A stretch of DNA of 64,000 bases from Triglochin maritima (taxonomy: Eukaryota > Streptophyta > Magnoliopsida > Alismatales > Juncaginaceae): assembly GCA_963682175.1 (NCBI GenBank), contig OY821784.1, positions 23,293,621-23,357,620 of the forward strand. Reading direction: 5' to 3'. Below the pieces are notes generated by a model. The model was not told where the DNA came from, did not search any database, and worked only from the letters and a program-made list of their open reading frames with translations. The first letter of the stretch is position 1. Every line of letters begins with the position of its first letter. Below, in pieces: positions 56,510-64,000 of the stretch. The translations under genes were made by a program, and so were the position numbers.

Positions 56510-57136
56510 TTATCTCTCGCCTACATCACTCCAGCATACTGGTGACCTACACAATATCCCGTACAATGCCTCGTATGGTTCCATTCTAATGCTCGAATGG
56601 TAGTTGTTGTTGTTGTAGGTGAACTCTATCAACGACGAATACTCATCCCAATGTCTTGCCCAATCCAGAGTACACGTCCGTAGTATATCCTCTAACTTCT
56701 GGATGGTCCTCTCGGACTGACTGTCTATATGTGGATGGAATGTTGTACTGAACTTCAGCTGAGTCCCCGGAGCCTGCTTCAAACTCCCCCAAAATCTGGA
56801 AGTGAACCTAGGATCTCAGTCAGAAATGATACTTACTAGCACTCCATGAAGTCTGACGATCTCCTCAATATATAACTTAGCTAGACCCTTCAGAGGTAAA
56901 GTGGTCCAGATCACTAAGAAGTGTGTCGATTTGGTCAGTCGATCGACTATAACCCAAATTGTGTCACAGAATCCTCTCATCTTCGGCAGCCCGGTGACAA
57001 AATCCATCGTCACATGCTCCCATTTCCACTCTGGAAGCTCGATCCTCTGCATCGGTCCTGTGGGTCTCTCATGCTCAATCTTCACTTGCTGACAAACCAG
57101 ACACCTGTCAACAAACTCTGCTATCTCTGTCTTCAT
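56510..57136 (-). pseudogene. Integrase core, element E
   Basis: The minus strand has the end of the HHCC zinc region (CLVCQQVK), the DD35E core with the first Asp in VTMDFVTGLP, the second in SIISD (end of the 57136-56816 frame), and, in the next frame (56782-56510), SERTIQKLEDILR with the Glu. Stops separate the pieces. The enzyme would insert the DNA copy of the element; here it is broken. Confidence 0.85.
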
Positions 57137-57525
57137 CCTCTTCCGCTAGAACTTCCTCTAAAGATCTTTATACATCTTCGTGCTGCCCCGGTGGATAGAA
57201 TAACGGGATCTGTGTGCCTCCTCCAAGATGTCCTTCCTCAGATCTACTCCCTTCGACACCCAGACACGATCTCTGAATTTTAGCCCACCATCGACTCCTA
57301 CACAGAAGTCTGATCCATCTCTGGCAGTTTACTGCAACAACCCAGCTAACTCATCATCTGAACTATGAGCCTAAACAATACTCGAGACCATCTGAGGCTC
57401 CACTCTCACCCCAGCAATCACTGTACCTCGTGATCCATCGATGAACGATTTACACTCAGCCAATGCCTCAAGCAGCTTCCACTCCTGGATACAAAGACAT
57501 GTTGCGGTAACCTCCACCTTCCTGC

Positions 57526-57957
57526 TCAAAGCATCTGCAACCAAGTTTGCCTTCCCCGGATGTACGAGATGATGAAATCATAATCCTTGATGAGCTCGAG
57601 CCATCTACGCTGCCACATATTCAGCTCCTTCTGCAAAAATAGATACTTCAGGCTCTGATGATCAGTGAAGACCTCGAACTGCTTGTCATACAGATAATGC
57701 CTCCAGGTTTTCAATGCGTGCACCACTTCTGCCAACTTTAAATCATGACTGGGGTAGTTCCTCTCGTGCACCTTCAGCTGTCTCGAAGCATACGCAACCA
57801 CCTGCCCATGCTGCATGAGTACACATCCCAAACCAACGCCACACGCGTCATTGTAAATCATAAACCCCCCGCTGCCACTGGGAAGTGTCAGAACTGGAGC
57901 AGTCGTCAATCGACTCTTCAGTTCTTGAAAATTGTCCTCACACTTCTGGGACCACAC
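57526..57957 (-). pseudogene. RNase H, element E
   Basis: Encodes a Ty3/gypsy RNase [16 protein letters not shown] with the first Asp, then [12 protein letters not shown], where Lys replaces the catalytic Glu (codon 57738-57736), then [11 protein letters not shown] with a further Asp. The frame is open for 143 codons, but the substitution should abolish activity. Confidence 0.85.
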
Positions 57958-57961
57958 AAAC

Positions 57962-58780
57962 TTAACTCCTTTTTGCGTCCGTCAGAGGTGAAGCAAGCCT
58001 AGAGAAATCCTGAATGAAACAACGATAGTAACCTGCCAGACCAACAAAACTTCTGATCTCTATCACGCTAGTAGGGGCTCTCCACTGCGTCACGGCCTCA
58101 ACCATTGCTGGATCTACTGATAACCCAGCTCCCGATACAATGTGTCCCAGAAAAGCAACACTACTCAACCACAACTCGCACTATGAATACTTGGCATACA
58201 AATGTTGATCTCTCAAAATACCAAGTACTATCCTCAAGTGCTCCCGATGCTGCTCCATATCTGGCAAGTAGACCAATATTTCGTCCACGAAGACAATCAC
58301 AAACCGATCGAGGTACTGACTGAATGTCCTGTTAATCAAAACCATGAAAGTTGCAGGAGCGTTCGTCAACTCAAAAGGCATGACCAGAAACTCGTAGTGC
58401 TCGTACCTCATCCTGAAAGCTGTCTTCTGCACATCTGCCTCTCTGATCCTCAACTGATGGTAACCGAATCGCAGATCAATCTTGGAGAACACCTTTGCTG
58501 ACTGCAACTGGTCAAATAGCTCCTCGATCCTGGGTAAAGGATACTGATTCCTAACGGTAACCTTGTTGAGCATCCTGTAGTCAATACACATCCACATCGA
58601 TCCATCCTTCTTCTTTACAAAGAGTACCAGCACTCCCCAAGGCGAGACACTAGGTCGAATGAACCCAGTATCCATCAGATCCTGCAATTACTTCTTTAGC
58701 TCTACGAACTTAGCAGATGTCATTCTGTACGGCGCCTCCGACTACGACGTCGTCCTATCTACTAAATCAATACCGAACTC
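57962..58780 (-). pseudogene. Reverse transcriptase, element E
   Basis: Palm and fingers in one 168-codon frame (58687-58181), followed by the connection (58174-57962) after a stop. Motifs: [60 protein letters not shown], and the active-site box, which reads FVDE where FxDD is normal (codons 58285-58280). Loss of the second catalytic Asp and the stop indicate a dead enzyme. Confidence 0.88.
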
Positions 58781-59554
58781 AATCTCTCTATGAGGCGGTA
58801 GACCAGTAACATCGTCATAATATACCTATGGAAAATCCTGGACTATTTCAATGTCCTCCAATCTCCTCACCTCTGGATCTGGAACTACTAGGGTGGCCAC
58901 AAAAGCTCTGCAACCCTGGTGACACAACTTTTGTGCTCTCACTGCTGATACGACTACTCTACCTCCTCTGTCCTTCGTCCCCCTGATCAGCACATCAGGT
59001 AGACCCTTCCTCAGGATCAGAATCTCCTTCTCCCGGCACAAGACTCACACATCGTACTGGGCTAGCCAATCCATCCCCAGTATGATGTCAAAATCCTCCA
59101 TCGGCAATAAGATCAGGTCAGCCGAAAAGTCCTGATCTTCCGAAACAATCGTGGTGCTAGGGAGAAAGCTCCCCACAATGACCACCAGACCCAAGGGTGT
59201 GCTGACTTGCAACGTGACAGTCAACATCACAGGGGTACGGCCCAGCACGCTCGCAAATTGCTCCGAAATGAACGAGTGTGTGGCCCCACAATCAAACAAC
59301 ACTCTAGCAACCAACCCACCAACAAAAAGCGTACCTTCCACCACAGTGTTGGTGTCCTCCGCCTCATCTTCCTGGATGGTAAAGACCCGTCCAGTCCTCT
59401 GACCCTGCTGTAGCAGCGCAAAAGGGCGACGACCTCCGCTTTGCATGCTGGCGACCTCGGATGTCTGCTGGACCCGCTCGGCCCACTCGGACAATCCCTG
59501 ACATAATGGCCTGGCTTGCCACACCCGTGACAAACCCGAGAACGACCCCAACAC
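58781..59554 (-). pseudogene. Aspartic protease and RT linker, element E
   Basis: In the 59554-59045 frame the protease shows LFDCGATHSFIS with the catalytic D-x-G (Ser or Thr replaced by Cys: DCGA, as is usual in chromoviruses) and ends with ILGMDWLAQYDV. After a stop, the linker to RT follows (59041-58700), with DFPxxF-like and APYRM motifs. Confidence 0.85.
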
Positions 59555-60391
59555 TCAACAAATTGAACTCAGCCACAACTCCTGCACACCTCAGCCTGGC
59601 GTGTACCGCCTCCTCCAATCTGGGGCCTCTTGCCCGGATCCCTGCAAGTGGAGCACCTGGACGTCCACTGACCTTCCCCTGTGCTCTCCTAGACTCAACA
59701 TAATTCTGCTGGTAGTCCTGATCGATAATCATGGCGAACGTCATAGCATCGTCCAAAGTCTGTGGCATGTTGTACGTCACCTGAGTACGGAGGTGCTTCC
59801 TGAACCCCCGTACAAACTTCCTCGCCCGCTGCATAGACATTACACAAATCTCCAGACAGTAACGCTCCAGTTCGTTGAACCTCCGGGTATACTCTGCAAG
59901 GGTCATTTCTCCCTGCTCGAGGGTCATGAACTCCTCTCTCCACCCATCTCTAACATACTCAGGGATATACTGCTCATTGAACTCTCGTAAAAAGTCCTCC
60001 CAGCTGATGTCGCTTCAGCCCTCAAACACCACCGCAGTTGTGGTCCTCCACCAGTTGGACGCGTCTCCGCCCAACACATAAACTGTCATGTCCACCTTCC
60101 CATGGGAGGGCACTCTATCGCCTGAAAAATCTCCTGGATCTTCAGGAACTAGTCCTCTGCCTCCTCAGAATCGCCTCTGCCATCGAAGGTAGGTGGGTGC
60201 TGTCTCATAAAGTGGTCGAGCATCGCTCCGGCCGCTACTGGGTCTCCTTTGTCTGACTGGCGATCCAACATCGCACCAAGTCTCTCCACCGTGTCATAGA
60301 GCATCCGTCGCACCTCTGCCCAGTTCGTGCCCCCAGTATCATCGCTGGTGCTACGGGCCCGTAGGGGAGGTCTCAGGCATCTTGGAGGCAT
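59364..60391 (-). pseudogene. Gag, element E
   Basis: From an ATG at 60391: an N-terminal helix region with HPPTFDGRGDSEEAED, then a stop in place of Trp, then the Gag core (TLAEYTRRFNELERYC, VRGFRKHLRTQV; 59927 down) and a CCHC zinc knuckle (CHGCGKPGHYVRDC; 59532-59491) in a third frame. At least two frame shifts and several stops. Confidence 0.82.
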
Positions 60392-60498
60392 CTATACACA
60401 ACAAGACAACACACCCAATCAAAAACATTAATGCATGAACTAATGCAAACTCTAAAACTCGAAGTGTGGTTTCTTTGGATAAGGACACCGGAACCGAC

Positions 60499-60513
60499 CG
60501 CCCTGATACTAAA
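60499..60513 (-). other. Primer-binding site of element E, decayed
   Basis: The minus strand reads TTTAGTATCAGGGCG just inside the LTR end, a decayed form of the tRNA-Met site TTGGTATCAGAGC. Confidence 0.65.
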
Positions 60514-60514
60514 T

Positions 60515-61675
60515 TGTAACATCCTCAAACAACGGAAAAATTAAATTTTTTTATGACATACAACAACCAGAGGATATTACGCAAAACACAAGAAACGGGT
60601 AGACCAACATATAATATATATATATATATATCCAAGTATTTCAAAAATGGGATTACATCAAAAGGCTAAACAAAATATACAAGTAATCATTCTGACCTCA
60701 AATGAGAGAGAAGGATCAAGTAGCGGCGCTCCTCTCCTCGGTCACCACCCCCTAACGCTGATCACGACCTGAAAGGTAAACATGCAACAATGTTTGAGTT
60801 TCCAGCAGGAAATCTCGTATGTCAAACTCTATAAATGCATGAAACTAAAATATTCTAGCATGCAATTCTATCCACAAAGAAAAGCATAACACAAGGCTGG
60901 GCTCCGGGGCTTTTTCACCCAACCACAACAACATTCAACGTCGTCAAGCTGGGCTCCAGGGCTTTTTCACCCAACCACAGCTACCAGGACATGACCATGG
61001 CTCTTTCACCCAACCCAAATGTTCTAAAGGCTCCACGGCCTTTCACCCAACCCTTATCACGCGGTCCTTCCTCAGGCTCCAGGGCTCTTTCACCCAACCT
61101 GAACGCACTACGGAGCTCCAGGGCTCTTTCACCCAACCCCGCCCAGACTAGCTGGGCTCCAGGGATTTTTCACCCAACCGCAACTCTCACAACAGTTACA
61201 GGACTCCAGGGCTTTTACACCCAACCACCACAACATCCGTGCTCACAAGCACACTTGCCGGAAGAACATCGGCACCGCAACTAGTCTCACAAGGACGACC
61301 ACATCAAACGCACCTCACAAGTGGAAAACTGGACAATATAGGTCGATCGAACCAAGAGTTCCGGTCGACCAACTCTCACCAAAACTGGGCAAATGCCTCG
61401 ACCTGCACTCCATCGGTCGAACATCTCCCTCCAACAACACATGTTCGGTTGAACCAAAGTCAGGGACCGATCCACCGTTTAGAAGGTCACGTCCCAGGTT
61501 CAACGAACACAACAACCAATTGGTCGAACGACAAAGGGGACCCATTCGACCAGAAATCGCCAGTAAAATCCTCCATCGCTCAATAAATCAACCACTAGAT
61601 CCCCTGAGCACTCTCGGTCGACCGAAAACCACTAGTAAAATCCTCCATCGCACCCAAACAACACCGGTCGGCCGA
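60515..61675 (-). mobile_element. 5' LTR of chromovirus E, interrupted by A-right
   Basis: On the minus strand it ends ...GAGGATGTTACA at 60515. It has an acceptor-like CTTTCAG|G (60769/60768), the hairpin (60790-60823), a minisatellite (60893-61236) and palindrome sites from 61343 to 61670. The LTR is cut at 61675 by element A-right; its promoter part lies beyond the window. Confidence 0.83.
60893..61236. repeat. Minisatellite in the E 5' LTR
   Basis: Nine or so copies of GGGCTCCAGGGCTTTTTCAC plus CCAACC, the counterpart of 55378-55705. Copy positions differ slightly between the two LTRs. Confidence 0.85.
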
Positions 61676-62879
61676 TGATGCATTGCATACATTGCATCAT
61701 ATGTCTTTCATTTAGATTACTTTTATATCAATAAATGCTACTAAGGTATGTGTTTAGTCGTATTTACAGAATACAGGGACCTGAATGCAAATTACCCACA
61801 TCCCGAGCATAAACGTGTGCAAAAGATTCATTTCTATCATAAAGACCGAATTCAAGTTTATCGGGTTTCAAATGGAAATGCGTCCAAGCATAAAAGCATT
61901 CAAGGAGCTAATCACAAAAAGGTCAAGGACTTAATTGCAAAATGCCAAGGACCTAATTGCAAAATGCCAAGGACCTGATTGCAAAAGAAAAGGATCAAGT
62001 TATTTTGTTGGAAAAGTCAAAAGAAAAATCAAAGATAAATCCCAACAATGGAAGGAATTAATCCGGAGCTCAAGACAATGGAAAGAATCAATCCAAACGC
62101 GCAAAGGAGGATCAAATCATACCATAACGCACAGCCAAAATCCGGACCCGATCAGACCAGATTGTGCGGCGTTCCCGCCGCACAACACCTACAATCTGCG
62201 GCGTTTCCGCCGCACCCCTGTCGATCCGCGTCCCCAAATTTTGTCCAGTCCTGTGTCGCCACGTGTAATTCCCTTTCAAATACTGGTATCCCTTGTATCA
62301 GCTATAAATAGCCTCGTAGCACGAATGTAACACATCTTTGAACCTTTGGTCTTGGATCATTAGTAATAAAATTCTGTTTTATTTCATTTTGTTTTGTTTT
62401 AATTTTCTTTTCTTAATGTCTCAAGGACCCCTTCTTCTTCCTCCCTCCATGAGTTTCTAACTCTCTCCAAAGGGTGGAGGTGATGGAATTAGGGTTAGAG
62501 AATGATGAATGCATGTTATTATTTTAAGTTCATGATTAGTGTATTTTGATTACTTGAGTTTATGTTAAGTCATTTATCTTGTAATGCTTCATAACTAACA
62601 TGATTTACAATAAGTTTCAGTAATTCTCTACTCTAAACCTAAGTCTAAACCTCCACCCCACGGATTTCTCTCTTTGTTCTTGTTTTAATTTTAATTGTCT
62701 TTGTTTCGTACTTTAGTTAATTAAACCAAAAACCCCAAAAACCCAAATTAATTCTTCTCTTCCTTCTTCCCCTCAAATCGAAATAACATTAACAACGAAA
62801 TCTCTCCCTCCTTGTGTTCGACCCGTACTTGCCACGTCTTCATAGACGCCGTGCACTTGTGGTATAAATTTAATTCTCA
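61676..62879 (+). mobile_element. 5' LTR of Athila-lineage element A-right
   Basis: 1204 bp, TGATGCATTGC to TTCTCA, with TATAAATA at 62303-62310 and two GC-rich hairpins (62164-62183 and 62197-62214) upstream of it. The 3' block with CTTGTGTTCGACCCGTACTTGCC resembles the end of B LTRs. A primer-binding site follows, so this is a 5' LTR and the body runs off the right edge. It interrupts the LTR of E and is inverted relative to the copy at 30-1254. Confidence 0.9.
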
Positions 62880-62888
62880 ACAAGTTTT

Positions 62889-62906
62889 TGGCGCCGTTGC
62901 CGGGGA
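62889..62906 (+). other. Primer-binding site of element A-right
   Basis: A perfect TGGCGCCGTTGCCGGGGA, nine bases after the LTR end. Confidence 0.9.
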
Positions 62907-64000
62907 GGCGACGTAGATTTCGTTTGTTTTTGTATTTTCGATTTTATCCTGTCTACATTGTGCGTGATCTAAGTATCTGAATTTGTGTAGCAGGAGACAA
63001 CAGAGCGCGCGGCGAAATCCAGGAGCGTTCTGAGACATCTGGGCGGCGGAATCGCCGCATCTACAAGAGGAAGTGCGGCGGAAACGCCGCACAGGGTTGG
63101 AATCTGGTCTTCAATTTTCTGGGGCATCGTCGAGATCTCTGGGTGGTCGCATTGAGCTACTGGAATCTCCGAGAGCGGGCGGCGAACCCGACTGAGCATT
63201 GCGGAGGTAACTTTTCTTGCCTTTCTCGTAAAATCTAATAGTTGAAAAGTTTCCTTTCGTAGAATTGCACGTGTTAGGGTTACAATTCCATAATTGGCAA
63301 TAATTCAACTCTGACCTAAAATTGGCAAAATTAGAAAGACCTTAGTGCATGCATCATATAATGTTTTGCTTGCATTATTCTTGCTAAATTCTTGCAAATT
63401 AGTACTTGTTGAAGATTGCTGGAGGCAAGGTACGTATCGAGGTTTTTATCGAGTGCATTAGAGCATATAATTTAGCTGCATACAACCTTGCAATTGCCCC
63501 CATTAAAAGGACCATTGTTTGCTAGATCTAAGTTAAACTATCTTAAGGGCAACTCCGTAGGAAAAGATACGGTGGGGATTTCATCACCCTCCCGTAGCCC
63601 ACAAACCACAATCCTGAAGTGTCGCCTAAGCCTAAAATTTAAAATCAATTAGACATTGGCCCCTAAGGACTCGGACTCAATTAAGGAGGAGATTGATTTG
63701 ACTTGCTATGACCTGAAGCTAATTGAATTCAATTTGGTGTCTAGAAAGTGTTTTTGTGTCGACGAAAGTCTTCCAAGCGACGTGGTTGTCTAATTGGCAC
63801 CGACTCTGTCGGAAGCGCCCCCACTAGCTATACACTAACTGGCCAACTTGGTTTGATTGGTGAGGGAGGTGAATCAAGCAAATCAATTCGACTCAACCAG
63901 TTAGGAGTCGTCTAGATCTAAGTGACACTAGGTCTAGGATTGTTTTGACCGTGCTTGTTCAGGAAATTTCTGACCAACCCTAATTTTTTTAGAGTTAAGT
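62907..64000 (+). other. Leader of element A-right
   Basis: Non-coding leader. It has two GC-rich hairpins with GAAT and GAAA loops (63043-63058 and 63073-63092) and the block GGTGGGGATTTCATCACCCT (63571-63590), shared with element K. No gag frame is reached before the window ends. Confidence 0.75.

Noticed and set aside
60619..60632. AT dinucleotide run as a possible regulatory site
   Set aside because: An ordinary microsatellite within the E LTR; not conserved in the other LTRs.

Overview
The window is nuclear DNA from a seed plant, probably a eudicot. It is AT-rich, has one intron-containing ZIP metal-transporter gene, and is otherwise filled with nested plant transposons: Athila-lineage and Tekay/Del-type chromovirus LTR retrotransposons, CACTA elements and a Harbinger-like MITE. 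No bacterial signals, rRNA or tRNA genes are visible. Family names used below: A and B are Athila-lineage (PBS complementary to the tRNA-Asp type, TGGCGCCGTTGCCGGGGA). D, E, F, G, H, I and J have chromovirus-type LTRs. C and K are further family-B elements.

Layout. 1-1254: LTR of element A-left (minus; its body lies outside the window), inserted in a minus B LTR (1255-1761), which sits in a gag-protease-only B element (B1, 1764-8105). B1 also carries a 669-bp CACTA insertion (5212-5880). 8621-12571: chromovirus LTRs H and I around a remnant. 14108-17460: internally deleted chromovirus F with TSD AACTC, apparently inside an exon. 18550-19504: Harbinger-like MITE. 20339-22257: solo LTR G with TSD GTGAG. 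23018-26794: the ZIP gene (minus, 3 exons, 354 aa), the only intact protein gene. 27336-28710: LTR fragments. 28711-32051: element K (LTR, PBS, decayed gag). 32052-~36925: large CACTA element with Tnp2-type transposase and a TNPA/Ulp1-type gene, both decayed. 38991-54009: D, a non-autonomous chromovirus derivative with 2.8-kb LTRs and a non-coding body, joined to B-family element C (46575-52216) and a second D LTR copy. 54010-55238: truncated minus B LTR. 55241-61675: chromovirus E (minus) with recognisable but broken gag, protease, RT, RNase H, integrase and chromodomain. 61676-64000: A-right (plus), inserted in the 5' LTR of E.

The main unexplained structure is inside the chromovirus LTRs. 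Downstream of the TATA box they share (i) an array of palindromic CGGTCGACCG sites in pairs about 21-22 bp apart, the pairs recurring about every 73 bp, (ii) a short hairpin with compensatory changes, and (iii) splice-donor-like and splice-acceptor-like sequences that bracket the array. Separately, family-B LTR promoters carry a sequence matching the plant U-snRNA upstream sequence element at about the spacing from TATA that is used by Pol II snRNA genes. These are sequence observations; function is inferred.
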